DNA of 64,000 nt from Brenneria roseae subsp. roseae (GCF_003115845.1 NZ_KZ819033.1:1-64000), one strand, 5' to 3'. Numbered from the stretch's first letter, positions 13,302-23,460 are shown. Notes: generated from the sequence alone by a model not told the origin. Translations and numbers: made by a program.

Positions 13302-13460
13302 TATACCCAATAAATTTCCTGAAGCCTATGCGGGTGAACGATTGAAGCATTAAGCGTATTTCAACGCCACGTGCGGCAACGCCGAAGAGGCGAAGGAAAA
13401 AAATAATTCGGGTAGCGGAGGGAAACCAACGCACCGGCAATTTGAAAAATAAAGGGCATA
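13302..13460. repeat. Degenerate intergenic repeat with TATACCC-type ends
   Basis: The left end TATACCCAATAAATTTC and the right end AATTTGAAAAATAAAGGGCATA are imperfect inverted copies of each other (TATACCC against TATGCCC). The right part includes CCAACGCACCGGCAATTTGAA, close to the CCAACGCACATGCAGCTTGAA of a short palindromic repeat I recall from Pectobacterium, Serratia and Yersinia genomes. It is about 159 bp, non-coding and eroded in its centre. The family assignment is from memory. Confidence 0.45.
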
Positions 13461-13665
13461 CTCTTGGGAATCAAACAGGCACAGGTGAGACAGAGAAGAT
13501 GACATCAACATCCTGAATGCTGCAAAAATAAATTTATTTTAAATAAAAAACCATCGATTTTTTTATTTAAAAAGATCGCTTTTCTTACATCCGAAAAACA
13601 GGAAAAACATTCCTGAATTTACCGGATCGTTAAGATATTACTTTAAAAAAATAAAACAGGTAACC

Positions 13666-14961
13666 ATGATGACGATGAAGAAACTGGCTGTTAAACGTTG
13701 GTGGTATTTAATGCCCATCATCTTTATTACTTATAGTTTGGCTTATCTCGATCGAGCCAACTATGGATTTGCTGCCGCATCAGGTATTGAAGTCGATTTA
13801 GGTATAACAAAAGGCGTTTCTTCTTTAATCGGGGCGCTTTTTTTCCTTGGCTATTTCTTCTTTCAGGTACCCGGCGCAATATATGCGGTAAAGCGCAGCG
13901 TGCGTAAATTAATTTTTGTCAGCCTTATTTTATGGGGCTTTTGCGCGGCGGCGACCGGGATGGTCAGCAATATCCCCACGCTTATGGTGATCCGTTTTAT
14001 ACTCGGCGTTGTGGAAGCGGCGGTCATGCCTTCCATGCTGATTTACATCAGTACCTGGTTTACCAAAGAAGAGCGCTCGCGTGCCAATACCTTTCTTGTG
14101 TTGGGAAACCCGGTCACCGTTCTGTGGATGTCGATTGTTTCCGGCTACCTGATCAATGCTTACGGCTGGCGTGAAATGTTCATCTTTGAAGGCGCCCCTG
14201 CCATTATCTGGGCGTTCTGCTGGTGGATTCTGGTGCGTGACAAACCGTCTGAAGTGTCATGGTTAAGCGCACAGGAAAAAGCTGACTTACAGGCGGTCAT
14301 GGACAATGAGCAGAAAAATATCAAACCCGTGCGTAACTATGGCGAAGCACTGCGCTCTCGCAATGTGATTATGCTCTGCGCCGTGCATGCTTTATGGAGT
14401 ATCGGCGTCTATGGTTTCATGATGTGGATGCCATCCATTATTAAATCTGCCGCCTCAATGGACATTGTTTCTGTTGGCTGGCTGTCGGCGCTGCCGTATT
14501 TTGCTGCTATCGTTACGATGCTCAGCGTCTCCTGGCTGTCCGATAAAATGCAGAACCGGAAACTCTATATCTGGCCATTACTGCTGATTGCCTCCGCGGC
14601 GTTCTTTACGTCTTACACCATCGGTAATCAACATTTCTGGATTTCCTATGCGCTGCTGGTTATTGCTGCCGCCTGTATGTATGCGCCTTATGGACCGTTC
14701 TTTGCCCTGATCCCCGAGTTACTGCCGAAGAATGTCTCTGGTGTATCCATTGGATTAATCAATAGCTTTGGCGCGCTGGGCGCGTTCCTCGGCGCCTGGC
14801 TGGTCGGTTATCTGAACGGCATTACGGGTAACCCCAGCGTGTCATACAGTTTTATGGCCATCGCGCTGCTCCTTTCCGTCGTCATTATGATCAAAGTCCG
14901 GGCGCCGGAGCAGGAAAAACCCGCAATCCCTCATCCAGGAAAAAGTCTGCCTCAACGTTAA
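13666..14961 (+). CDS. MFS transporter, anion:cation symporter (ACS) family
   Basis: This 431-aa inner-membrane permease has 12 predicted transmembrane segments. Its N-terminus (AYLDRANYGFAAASGIEVDLGI) and the segment RFILGVVEAAVMPSMLIYIS are typical of the ACS group (galactonate, glucarate, phthalate and rhamnonate-type symporters). The substrate is probably a sugar acid. Pairing with the divergent IdnO-like enzyme suggests 5-keto-gluconate or a related hexonate, but this is inference. ATGATGACGATG at 13666 offers several start codons; AACAGGTAACC precedes the first. A hairpin follows the stop. Confidence 0.85.
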   Translation: MMTMKKLAVKRWWYLMPIIFITYSLAYLDRANYGFAAASGIEVDLGITKGVSSLIGALFFLGYFFFQVPGAIYAVKRSVRKLIFVSLILWGFCAAATGMVSNIPTLMVIRFILGVVEAAVMPSMLIYISTWFTKEERSRANTFLVLGNPVTVLWMSIVSGYLINAYGWREMFIFEGAPAIIWAFCWWILVRDKPSEVSWLSAQEKADLQAVMDNEQKNIKPVRNYGEALRSRNVIMLCAVHALWSIGVYGFMMWMPSIIKSAASMDIVSVGWLSALPYFAAIVTMLSVSWLSDKMQNRKLYIWPLLLIASAAFFTSYTIGNQHFWISYALLVIAAACMYAPYGPFFALIPELLPKNVSGVSIGLINSFGALGAFLGAWLVGYLNGITGNPSVSYSFMAIALLLSVVIMIKVRAPEQEKPAIPHPGKSLPQR

Positions 14962-14972
14962 TCATCCAATGA

Positions 14973-14995
14973 TGTGCCGCCGCTCAGGCGGCACA
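14973..14995 (+). terminator. Hairpin after the MFS gene
   Basis: TGTGCCGCC (14973-14981) pairs perfectly with GGCGGCACA (14987-14995). Only a weak T-tract follows. It lies 12 bases after the MFS stop and separates that gene from glpX. Confidence 0.6.
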
Positions 14996-15164
14996 TTCCC
15001 TACAACGCCGGTCACAAGCCGTTCTACGCAGGTTTATCAGCGGCGACGATAAAGTCTCGCCTGCTGGAACTCACTCGCATCCACATTTACGCCGCCCGCT
15101 ATCCGTTGTGATAAAATCCCGCCTATTGACTATTCCCCCCTCGATCGACAACAGACAGGTATCC

Positions 15165-16175
15165 ATGAAACGTGAATTAGCCATCGAATTCTCGCGCGTC
15201 ACTGAAGCGGCCGCGCTGGCAGGCTATAAATGGTTAGGCCGTGGCGACAAGAATGCCGCCGATAACGCGGCAGTGCAGGCCATGCGCATTATGCTCAATC
15301 AGGTCAATATCAATGGTCAGATTGTGATTGGTGAAGGAGAAATCGACGAAGCGCCGATGCTTTTTATCGGAGAGCAAGTGGGAACCGGTCAGGGGTCCGC
15401 CGTGGATATCGCCGTCGATCCCATTGAAGGCACACGGATGACCGCCATGGGTCAGGCCAATGCATTAGCTGTACTGGCCGTCGGTGAAAAAGGGACGTTT
15501 CTGCACGCGCCCGATATGTATATGGAAAAACTGATTGTCGGACCTGGCGCAAAAGGCGCGATTGATCTGGCGCTTCCGCTGGCGGACAACTTACACAATA
15601 TCGCCAGAACGCTGCATAAGTCACTCGACCAGCTAACCGTGATTACGCTGGCTAAACCGCGTCACGACGCCTGCATTGCCGAAATGCAGCGGTTGGGCGT
15701 GAAGGTGTTCGCGATCCCTGACGGCGATGTCGCCGCTTCCATTCTTACCTGCATGCCAGACAGCGAAGTCGATGTGCTATACGGCATTGGCGGCGCGCCA
15801 GAGGGCGTTATTTCCGCCGCCGTCATTCGTGCGCTTGATGGCGACATGCAGGGCCGGCTGCTGGCGCGTCATCAGGTGAAAGGTGATAGCGCGGAAAACC
15901 GCCGTATCGGTGAAGATGAGCTGACCCGCTGTCAACAAATGGGGATTGAAGCCGGTAAAGTGCTGCAACTCGACGATATGGCGCGGAATGATAACGTGAT
16001 TTTTTCGGCTACGGGTATTACCAAAGGCGACCTGCTGGACGGTATTTCACGTAAGGGAAATATCGCGACTACCGAAACTCTGCTGATCCGCGGCAAATCG
16101 AGGACGATCCGGCGGATCAAGTCCACGCATTACCTCGACCGCAAAGATCGGACGCTGCATGATTTCCTGCTGTAA
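15165..16175 (+). CDS. glpX: Fructose-1,6-bisphosphatase class II GlpX
   Basis: GlpX hydrolyses fructose-1,6-bisphosphate in gluconeogenesis and requires Mn. The ATG at 15165 gives 336 aa (MKRELAIEFSRVTEAAALAG), matching E. coli. The metal ligands of the family are present: Asp33, Glu57, Asp85 and Glu88 (the DPIEGT motif at 85-90). An upstream in-frame ATG at 15108 is not supported. In E. coli this gene is third in glpFKX; here it is separated from glpK and must have its own promoter, probably in the 200 bases upstream. Confidence 0.96.
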   Translation: MKRELAIEFSRVTEAAALAGYKWLGRGDKNAADNAAVQAMRIMLNQVNINGQIVIGEGEIDEAPMLFIGEQVGTGQGSAVDIAVDPIEGTRMTAMGQANALAVLAVGEKGTFLHAPDMYMEKLIVGPGAKGAIDLALPLADNLHNIARTLHKSLDQLTVITLAKPRHDACIAEMQRLGVKVFAIPDGDVAASILTCMPDSEVDVLYGIGGAPEGVISAAVIRALDGDMQGRLLARHQVKGDSAENRRIGEDELTRCQQMGIEAGKVLQLDDMARNDNVIFSATGITKGDLLDGISRKGNIATTETLLIRGKSRTIRRIKSTHYLDRKDRTLHDFLL

Positions 16176-16244
16176 CCGGCAGCCCGACGTCCGGGTTTTA
16201 CTGACTGATTGTTTCACAGTTGTTAATAAATAGCGTATCTTAAA

Positions 16245-16265
16245 GGCGGCCCATTGAAGGCCGCC
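16245..16265. terminator. Hairpin between glpX and fpr
   Basis: GGCGGCC (16245-16251) pairs with GGCCGCC (16259-16265). It lies 70 bases after glpX and has no strong T-run. It may be a terminator or an mRNA 3'-end structure. Confidence 0.4.
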
Positions 16266-16358
16266 ATGGCATACTTGACCATCATGAGACAATGCGGATA
16301 CCGCCTGCCGTCGTACAATGAAAGCAACGGCTATTGACAGAAACAGGAGCACAGCACT

Positions 16359-17105
16359 ATGGCTGAATGGGTAACAGGCAACGTTATTCAGGTGGAGCAC
16401 TGGACAGAAAGTTTATTCAGCATCCGGGTAAATGCCCCCACCGATCCGTTCACGGCCGGACAATATGCCAAACTGGCGCTGGAATTTAATGGTGAAAAAG
16501 TCCAACGCGCCTATTCCTATGTCAATGCCCCCAGCGACCACAATCTTGAGTTCTATCTGGTTAACGTGCCGGAAGGAAAACTCAGCCCTCATTTACACGC
16601 GATGCAACCTGGTGCAGAAATCATGATCACCAAAGACGCCGCGGGCTTTTTCGTACTGGAAGAAATTCCACCTTGTGAAACACTGTGGATGCTGGCGACC
16701 GGCACCGCGATCGGGCCTTATCTTTCCATTCTTCAGGAAGGCAAGGATCTGGAACGGTTCAAGGACATCGTACTGGTTCACGCTGCCCGTTTCGCCCGTG
16801 ATTTAAGCTATCTGCCGCTGATGCAGCAGTTACAGCAACGCTATAACGGCAAGCTGCGTATTCAGACGGTGGTCAGTCGTGAAGAGGAAACGGGCTCATT
16901 GACAGGTCGGATCCCGGCGCTCATCAGCAACGGTACGCTGGAAGCAGCAGTAGGCTTGCCAATTGATGCGGCAACCAGCCATGTCATGCTGTGCGGCAAT
17001 CCCCAGATGGTGCGTGATACGCAGCAGATACTGAAGGACGAACGGCAAATGACCAAACATCTGCGTCGCAGACCCGGTCACATGACCAGTGAGCATTATT
17101 GGTAA
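16359..17105 (+). CDS. fpr: Ferredoxin/flavodoxin-NADP+ reductase
   Basis: Fpr is a 248-aa FAD enzyme that moves electrons between NADPH and flavodoxin or ferredoxin and supports oxidative-stress and Fe-S repair pathways. The flavin motif RAYSYVNAPS, the NADP-binding TGTAIGPYLSIL and the C-terminal HYW ending match subclass I bacterial FNRs such as E. coli Fpr. It starts MAEWVTGNVIQVEHW. It follows glpX, as in E. coli. No SoxS site was identified with confidence. Confidence 0.97.
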   Translation: MAEWVTGNVIQVEHWTESLFSIRVNAPTDPFTAGQYAKLALEFNGEKVQRAYSYVNAPSDHNLEFYLVNVPEGKLSPHLHAMQPGAEIMITKDAAGFFVLEEIPPCETLWMLATGTAIGPYLSILQEGKDLERFKDIVLVHAARFARDLSYLPLMQQLQQRYNGKLRIQTVVSREEETGSLTGRIPALISNGTLEAAVGLPIDAATSHVMLCGNPQMVRDTQQILKDERQMTKHLRRRPGHMTSEHYW

Positions 17106-17139
17106 TCGCCAGATTATCCTGACGCCTGGAATGAGGGAC

Positions 17140-17565
17140 TCAGGAGCGGAATTTCAAGGGTTCCGCTTCAGGCCCAAATCGGTTCTCACCTTTCGTACCC
17201 GAAAAAACACCGCAGTCGAGTATCACCATGACGCTAATCAGCGTTGGAATAAACCGGCCAATTCCCCATTGCCAAATCGCGGGCAACATAAACCAATGAC
17301 CGGCGGCCAATACCCAGGCAACGATAATCAGTAACGCCCACCAGCCGCTTTTATTACGGTCATGCAGGCGTTTTACCACGATTGCCGCCGTTGGCCACAG
17401 CAATGCAACAAGAATAAATGCCGTGGATTGAACATCCAGCCAGTTCTGACCAGACAAGGTGAACAGCAGCGCCATCAACACCAGCCAGAGGACGATCCAG
17501 ACCCAAAAATCACGGCGGCCGATACGCCCTTTAAACGAGAAACACCATTGCTGTAGCGTCATCAA
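17140..17565 (-). CDS. yiiR: DUF805 inner-membrane protein YiiR
   Basis: This 141-aa DUF805 protein has the family's N-terminal signature (FKGRIGRRDFWVWIVLW) and the central KRLHDRNKSGWW motif. Three or four hydrophobic segments indicate an inner-membrane location. Its function is unknown. It lies between fpr (convergent) and yiiQ (divergent), the E. coli yiiR position. Confidence 0.9.
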   Translation of the reverse strand: MMTLQQWCFSFKGRIGRRDFWVWIVLWLVLMALLFTLSGQNWLDVQSTAFILVALLWPTAAIVVKRLHDRNKSGWWALLIIVAWVLAAGHWFMLPAIWQWGIGRFIPTLISVMVILDCGVFSGTKGENRFGPEAEPLKFRS

Positions 17566-17832
17566 ATACAGAATCCTGAATTACAGAGCCCATCCCATCA
17601 AGCGCAACGGGAAAAATATTGATCGGTTAAATAACCAAACGGGCGCGACGTCAAAAACCCCTCACCCGCAAACTTCTCCCGCCAAGTTTACCATTAACCG
17701 GATGGGCCACGCGCCCGTAATCTTTACGCGACTTTTGACAATCACTCATGAATGCCGCTTTAATCAAACATAGCATCGCTATCGCCGCCTTTGGCCTAAA
17801 CTGATTACCATGGCTCGCCTGATAAAATCCTT

Positions 17833-18429
17833 ATGACACGACAATATATCGCTGCAATTTGTACGTTTTCCGCCCTGATGTTCTACCAGTCCGGTGCGTG
17901 GTCCGATCCCGTTTCTCCATCAAAAACGACAGCAACGGCCCCTTATCTGCTGGCCGGCGCGCCAACATTTGACCAAACCATCGTCCAGTTCCGTACACGT
18001 TATAACCTGAGTAATCCGGCGCTGCCAATTGGGGAATTCCGGGTTATCGACACCGGCAACATGTCCAGTCTGCTGACGCGCGCCGCCAGCAAAATCAACG
18101 ATCACCTGTACGCGTCAACCGCGTTGGAAAAAGGCACAGGGAAGATCAAAACGCTGCAAATTACCTGGCTACCACAACAGGAAGATACCGATACCGAAGC
18201 AAGGCGTACACAGGCCATTAATTATATGGCGGCCCTGTCACGCGCTTTTTCCCCGTCATTGACGGAAGAACAAAGTATTAAAAAAGTCACCGAACTGCTG
18301 GAAAAAGGCAAGGGCCATCGCTTTTACCAGCAAACGGAAGGGGCCATGCGCTATGTTGTTGCAGATAACGCTGAAAAAGGGCTAACTTTTGCTGTTGAAC
18401 CGATTAAGCTAACGCTATCTGAACCGTGA
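17833..18429 (+). CDS. yiiQ: DUF1454 periplasmic protein YiiQ
   Basis: This 198-aa protein has a signal peptide (about 1-24) followed by a secreted DUF1454 domain. The sequence PTFDQTIVQFRTRYN and the position directly upstream of tpiA match E. coli YiiQ. The function is unknown. No lipobox or transmembrane helix was seen in the mature part. Confidence 0.9.
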   Translation: MTRQYIAAICTFSALMFYQSGAWSDPVSPSKTTATAPYLLAGAPTFDQTIVQFRTRYNLSNPALPIGEFRVIDTGNMSSLLTRAASKINDHLYASTALEKGTGKIKTLQITWLPQQEDTDTEARRTQAINYMAALSRAFSPSLTEEQSIKKVTELLEKGKGHRFYQQTEGAMRYVVADNAEKGLTFAVEPIKLTLSEP

Positions 18430-18525
18430 TCAACAGGACAATTAATGACGAAAAACAGAGCCACGGTATCATTTCGTCTTTATACTGTTGGCAGGTCAAA
18501 CTGCCGACTGGCAGTTATGTATTGA

Positions 18526-19323
<798 letters not shown>

Positions 19324-19344
19324 GATACGCTTAACGTCGTTATT

Positions 19345-19385
19345 AACAACGCCGCCATTTCTTATAAAGAAATGGCGGCGTTGTT
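19345..19385. terminator. Terminator after tpiA (19-bp perfect stem)
   Basis: Bases 19345-19363 pair perfectly with 19367-19385 around a three-base loop. A T-rich end and a matching A-rich start on the other side make it potentially bidirectional. It lies 21 bases after the tpiA stop. Confidence 0.85.
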
Positions 19386-19425
19386 CAGCTTGATGACAAC
19401 CTTTTCATCCCCCAAGCCAACCTCC

Positions 19426-19442
19426 CCTTTACCGGGGAGGGA
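19426..19442. terminator. Second hairpin downstream of tpiA and aguA
   Basis: CTCCCC and GGGGAG form a GC-rich stem around a short TTTACC loop. It lies between the convergent tpiA and aguA genes. Without a T-run on either side, its terminator role is uncertain. It could also be a fragment of a dispersed repeat. Confidence 0.4.
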
Positions 19443-19525
19443 GCGAACCCATGTGTTTAGCAGGAGCGGGGAATAGTAGCGAACATTTCAATTTTGCCAA
19501 CGGTCTGAATATTCCAGACCATGCC

Positions 19526-20614
19526 TTATCTTTTGACGGGGATCTGCTGCGTAATGCAGTGAATATTGCCGCCCCCCAGCAGAATTTCCCGGGCCGGGAC
19601 GCCGCTTACCCGATAGTCCGGAAACATCTGCTGTAACCGTTCGCGGGCGATATCATCCGTTCGCGCATCCAGCAGCGGAAAAATAATCTGCTGATTGCTG
19701 ATCAGAAAGTTCACGTACGATCCCGCCAAACGCGATCCGGCATTACGCTCCACCGCATTTCCCCTATCCACGCCCGCGGTTTCTTCCGGCGTCGCATACA
19801 GCGGACCCGGTGCGGGCAGCCTCCAGATTTTCAGCTGGCGGCCCTGTGCATCTTTAGCAGTGGACAGCACCCGATATGCCGCCATTGAGCGCGCATATTG
19901 CGGATCGTTTTCGTCATCCGTCCAATGCAGCGCCACTTCACCGGGACGCACAAAGCAACACATATTGTCGATGTGTCCGTCGGTTTCGTCGTTATACACG
20001 CCCTCTTCCAACCAGATAATCGTCGATATGCCCAGATAATCGCGCATCAGCTGTTCGATCTGCGCTTTGCTCAGATGCGGGTTACGATTGGGATTCAGCA
20101 GGCATTCTGCCGTGGTCAGCAATGTCCCTTCACCATCGGTATGAATCGAACCGCCTTCCAGAATCAGAGGAGCGGCATAGCGCGCATTCTGGTGGTAAGC
20201 CAACACCTGCGCCGCGACCTTTTCATCCTGTCGCCAGTCGTCATACAGACCGCCGAGTTCACCGCCCCAGGCGTTAAACCGCCAGTCGATACCACGGCGT
20301 TCCCCGGCCTGATTCAGTACCATCGTCGGCCCGGTATCACGCATCCAGGCATCGTCACTTTCCATTTCAACCAGTGTGACATCGGCGGGCATTACACGCT
20401 TCGCGTCAGCCATGCAGCGCGCGGGCACGCCCATGATTACCGGCGTCGTCTGCGCAATGGTTTTCGCCACCTGCGCAAAGGTTTGCTGGGCAGGAACGCC
20501 CTCTTCACGCCAGTTATCCCGTCGATGGGGCCAAATCATCCACACGGCTTCCTGTGGCGCCCACTCGGCAGGCATCGTAAAGCCGTCCTGATGCGGCGTG
20601 GTTAACTGTAACAT
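19526..20614 (-). CDS. aguA: Agmatine deiminase
   Basis: AguA converts agmatine to N-carbamoylputrescine, the first step of the agmatine route to putrescine. It is a guanidino-group modifying enzyme of 362 aa. The catalytic cysteine is Cys353 in GGGNIHC, and [15 protein letters not shown] and [14 protein letters not shown] carry the other active-site acids and histidine. I chose the ATG at 20614, which has GGAGAT upstream, starts [15 protein letters not shown] and lies four bases after the aguB stop. The frame is open upstream into aguB. It forms an operon with aguB. Confidence 0.95.
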   Translation of the reverse strand: MLQLTTPHQDGFTMPAEWAPQEAVWMIWPHRRDNWREEGVPAQQTFAQVAKTIAQTTPVIMGVPARCMADAKRVMPADVTLVEMESDDAWMRDTGPTMVLNQAGERRGIDWRFNAWGGELGGLYDDWRQDEKVAAQVLAYHQNARYAAPLILEGGSIHTDGEGTLLTTAECLLNPNRNPHLSKAQIEQLMRDYLGISTIIWLEEGVYNDETDGHIDNMCCFVRPGEVALHWTDDENDPQYARSMAAYRVLSTAKDAQGRQLKIWRLPAPGPLYATPEETAGVDRGNAVERNAGSRLAGSYVNFLISNQQIIFPLLDARTDDIARERLQQMFPDYRVSGVPAREILLGGGNIHCITQQIPVKR

Positions 20615-20618
20615 CAAC

Positions 20619-21503
20619 TTATCTCCGGGTTTTGCCGTCGGAACTGGCAATCACACCATACATTTCCGGACGGCGATCGCGGAACAGTCCCCATGATGCA
20701 CGCTGTGCGGCAATGGCGGCCAAATCAAATTCATGCACCAGAACGGTTTCATCCGTTTTGTTGGCCTGCACCACCAGTTCACCCGTTTGATCGGCAATGA
20801 AAGAGGAACCGTAGAAGGTCATTTCCAGGCCGTCGATATACTTGCTGGCTTCGGTGCCAATGCGGTTGGAGGCAATCACCGGCACCAGATTCGCGGCGGC
20901 ATGACCTTGCTGGACTCGAGTCCAATGCGGCTGGCTGTCAATCTCCGGATAAGCCGGTTCTGAACCAATGGCTGTCGGGTAGAAAATCAGTTCCGCGCCC
21001 TGCAATGCCAGGCTGCGAGCGGTTTCCGGGAACCATTGATCCCAGCAGATGCCAACGCCGATTTTTGCGTAACGGGTTTGCCAGACTTTGAAGCCGGTAT
21101 CGCCCGGAATAAAAAACTGCTTTTCCTGATACGCCGGGCCATTCGGGATATGGGTTTTACGGTAGAGATCGAGTACGGCGCCATCCGCATCAATCACTAC
21201 CAGCGAGTTGTAGTACGCATTGTTGGCCCGCTCAAAAAAGCTCAGCGGCAACACCACTTCCAGCTCGGCCGCCAACGCAGAAAAATGTTTAATCAGCGGG
21301 CTGGTTTCCAGTTCCTGTGCCAGGGCATAGTGTTCCGGGCTCTGATCGATACAGAAATAAGGCGCGGCAAACAGCTCCTGAATCAGGATGATCTGCGCCC
21401 CTTTTGCATGCGCTTGCCGCACCAGCTTCTCGGCATTCTCAATGTTCCTGGGCAGATCCCAGGAACACGCCATTTGTGTTGCGGCAACGGTAACTTTTGT
21501 CAT
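20619..21503 (-). CDS. aguB: N-carbamoylputrescine amidase
   Basis: AguB hydrolyses N-carbamoylputrescine to putrescine, CO2 and ammonia. It is a nitrilase-superfamily enzyme of 294 aa. The catalytic triad is visible: Glu43 (LIQELF), Lys116 (LYRKTHIP) and Cys153 ([12 protein letters not shown]). It is the first gene of the aguBA operon. Agmatine is abundant in plants, so the pathway fits a plant-associated host range. It sits between tpiA and the effector unit, in the interval that E. coli fills with cdh and sbp. Confidence 0.96.
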   Translation of the reverse strand: MTKVTVAATQMACSWDLPRNIENAEKLVRQAHAKGAQIILIQELFAAPYFCIDQSPEHYALAQELETSPLIKHFSALAAELEVVLPLSFFERANNAYYNSLVVIDADGAVLDLYRKTHIPNGPAYQEKQFFIPGDTGFKVWQTRYAKIGVGICWDQWFPETARSLALQGAELIFYPTAIGSEPAYPEIDSQPHWTRVQQGHAAANLVPVIASNRIGTEASKYIDGLEMTFYGSSFIADQTGELVVQANKTDETVLVHEFDLAAIAAQRASWGLFRDRRPEMYGVIASSDGKTRR

Positions 21504-21772
21504 GCGAAAACCTCAATAATATTTTCTATATATGCCAACAATGAACAATACGGCCCGCGTTCGCTCAGCGGGGCTTGCCCATCGAGTTTAGGTCAACAAA
21601 TCTCCCACTGCCTGACCCATCATGCCTGAAGCAGACATTCACCGAACATGGCAGGACTATTATGCCAGCTAATGACAATAATTCACTATGAGGGATAAAA
21701 GGTTATGAAAAGGTCATCGTCCTGAAGATGGGATAGGAAGTTTACTCCGGCTGTAGCGGCTTTCTCACCGCG

Positions 21773-22786
21773 TCAATGAACCTTCATCTCCATAATCATC
21801 AACTGATCCGGATCCCCGTTCGCCAACGTGTCGGATGCAACGTTCAGCATTTTACCGATCCGGTTCATAAAAGAGGCAAGGTTTTCTTTATTCTGAAAAC
21901 TGAACATACCGTTATTGGGATCGTAAAACGCATATTGATCGTGACCGTTGCTGTAGATCGCCATTGCGTGACCGTCAGAGTGAACCGCCAGGAGTTGCTC
22001 TCGTCCTTCGCGCAGCACATCGCTTACCAGCCCATCACCAAACCCCTCTCTGCGATTGAGCAACACAAACGGCGTTTCCCCTCTCACCGGAATAACGGAC
22101 ATCTTCGCCAAATTCGCAATACGCTGCATCAGATCATAACGTTTCACCACCGGAGCGGCGCCATCAAATCGCCGGTCTTTAAATTGACCGTCAATACGGG
22201 CGCTATTTTGAAACTTTTCCTGCACAACATGGATTTTCTCGAACCCGCTTTTCGCTCTGACTCCCGATATCACCTCGTCTTTATCCGCATCGTACCCCAG
22301 CAAATTACCGATCACCGTTTTGTCATCCAAACCACTGTGACGCCCCAGCAACCAGAGAGTCGACAACCCCAGACAGGCTCCGTCTTCCACGCTTTGTACT
22401 TTTTTCTTCATATCGGGCAGTTGCGTTTTCAACGTTTGCAGATAGTCACTCTGCTCCATTAGCGTGGTTTGCCCTGCGTTCTCATTACAGGAGATCGCCA
22501 GATTCGATTCATAAACTCGCGGTTTCTTGCCCAACGCATCCATATCCGCCTCTTTCCTGCTTGAGAAAAGATGGCTCACGGAAGGCGGCAAAATGGAAAA
22601 CGGCATGGATGGCAACGTGTTCAGCAACCCGCGCAACGAAAAACTGGCATGTCCTTCTTTTTGGCTCAGTGGCGTAAATGCCGCCTGCTCCTGCATGACA
22701 CGCCATCGGGGCGGCTCCGGCATGGCGTTTCTGGCGGGCGGCAGTGAAGTTGTCATCTCAGGTAAAACAGTTTGATGAATACGCAT
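21773..22786 (-). CDS. Candidate type III effector, YopT/AvrPphB-like (C58) cysteine protease
   Basis: This 337-aa protein has a polar, Pro/Ser-rich N-terminus (1-70) typical of secreted effectors, with no Sec signal peptide. A C58-type catalytic set can be read: Cys138 in EDGACLGLSTLWL (family pattern G-x-C-x-G-L...W), His273 in VHSDGHAMAIY and Asp289 in AFYDPNNGMF. The His-Asp spacing of 16 is, as I recall, the same as in YopT and HopN1. Family members autoprocess or cleave host GTPases or kinases. It lies 55 bases downstream of a CesT-like chaperone gene and shares its hrp-box promoter. The assignment rests on motifs; overall similarity could not be tested. It may be undescribed. Confidence 0.72.
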   Translation of the reverse strand: MRIHQTVLPEMTTSLPPARNAMPEPPRWRVMQEQAAFTPLSQKEGHASFSLRGLLNTLPSMPFSILPPSVSHLFSSRKEADMDALGKKPRVYESNLAISCNENAGQTTLMEQSDYLQTLKTQLPDMKKKVQSVEDGACLGLSTLWLLGRHSGLDDKTVIGNLLGYDADKDEVISGVRAKSGFEKIHVVQEKFQNSARIDGQFKDRRFDGAAPVVKRYDLMQRIANLAKMSVIPVRGETPFVLLNRREGFGDGLVSDVLREGREQLLAVHSDGHAMAIYSNGHDQYAFYDPNNGMFSFQNKENLASFMNRIGKMLNVASDTLANGDPDQLMIMEMKVH

Positions 22787-22841
22787 AGCAACGATCTCGT
22801 GATGTTAAATGGACGCACCGTGATGCTGGACAGAGTGGGGT

Positions 22842-23339
22842 TTACCGGGACAGTTGAGAATGAAACGCGTGTGCCCGATACCGGTTAAGCCCGGATAATG
22901 GCAACGTTTTAGCGTCGGCCGATGTCTTTCGGCCAGCCACAACCGAAGCAAACTCTTCTTGTATGCGCAGACCGAGGCTTACCACATTTTCTATCCACGC
23001 GCTCAACGCACGCTCATCAAAAGACAACACATTCTGATGTGCCGTCAGCATCAGATTACGCTGTTGTGTTTCCAGCCCGATTGCCGCACCGCACATCAGG
23101 CCAGGTTCAAGATTCAGCATCATGCCCAACGCCAGCAGGTCGCCGTCCCGCTCAAAATCCAGCGTATAAACCGGCATAAAAACAAACAGGGTTTCCCGTG
23201 ATTCGGGCAATTTTAAAAAAAGCGCTTGTCCGTTCAGCACGACCTGAACACCGGCCTCGACATTGAGCGCTCCGTCTCCCTCCGTCTGCTTCTCGACCCA
23301 ACGTAGCAATAACGTTTTGGCATAATTCGGCTCAGACAT
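22842..23339 (-). CDS. CesT-family type III secretion chaperone (candidate)
   Basis: This 165-aa cytoplasmic protein resembles Tir-chaperone (CesT) family members. The N-terminal helix contains KTLLLRWVEKQ. Beta-strand-rich segments follow (VQVVLNGQALFLKL and ETLFVFMPVYTLDF). The central LALGMMLNLEPGLMCGAAIGL has the usual pattern of class I chaperones, where a core motif like LNxxxxxxxGxxxGLD is followed by a strand. I chose the ATG at 23339 because AAGGAGG sits right before it; an in-frame ATG at 23366 lacks this. It precedes the effector gene, as cognate chaperones usually do. Confidence 0.7.
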   Translation of the reverse strand: MSEPNYAKTLLLRWVEKQTEGDGALNVEAGVQVVLNGQALFLKLPESRETLFVFMPVYTLDFERDGDLLALGMMLNLEPGLMCGAAIGLETQQRNLMLTAHQNVLSFDERALSAWIENVVSLGLRIQEEFASVVAGRKTSADAKTLPLSGLNRYRAHAFHSQLSR

Positions 23340-23415
23340 CTCCTCCTCCTTAACATGATAAAACACACCGGGATTACCTGCTGTTGCGGCATTCGCGCGG
23401 TAAATACCTATAGGG

Positions 23416-23443
23416 TAAGTGTCAGAAAAGGCATGAGCGTTCC
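23416..23443 (-). promoter_or_regulatory. Candidate hrp box (HrpL promoter) for the chaperone-effector unit
   Basis: On the minus strand, GGAACG (23443-23438) and ACACTTA (23422-23416) are separated by 15 bases. The HrpL consensus is GGAACC, 15-16 bases, CCACNNA. Both core blocks (GGAAC and CAC-NN-A) match, with one mismatch in each box. It ends 77 bases before the chaperone start codon and lies beyond the pfkA terminator, so it would serve only this unit. Confidence 0.65.
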
Positions 23444-23460
23444 CTGTCCGGGCCGCTAAA

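Larger units (their letters stand above)
12691..13665. other. Long idnO-MFS divergent intergenic region
   Basis: These 975 bases are AT-rich with no supportable gene. They hold GTTACC-type dyads (13055-13080) resembling GntR-family operators and a degenerate repeat element (13302-13460). The last 150 bases before the MFS start are extremely AT-rich and probably hold its promoter. Confidence 0.7.
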
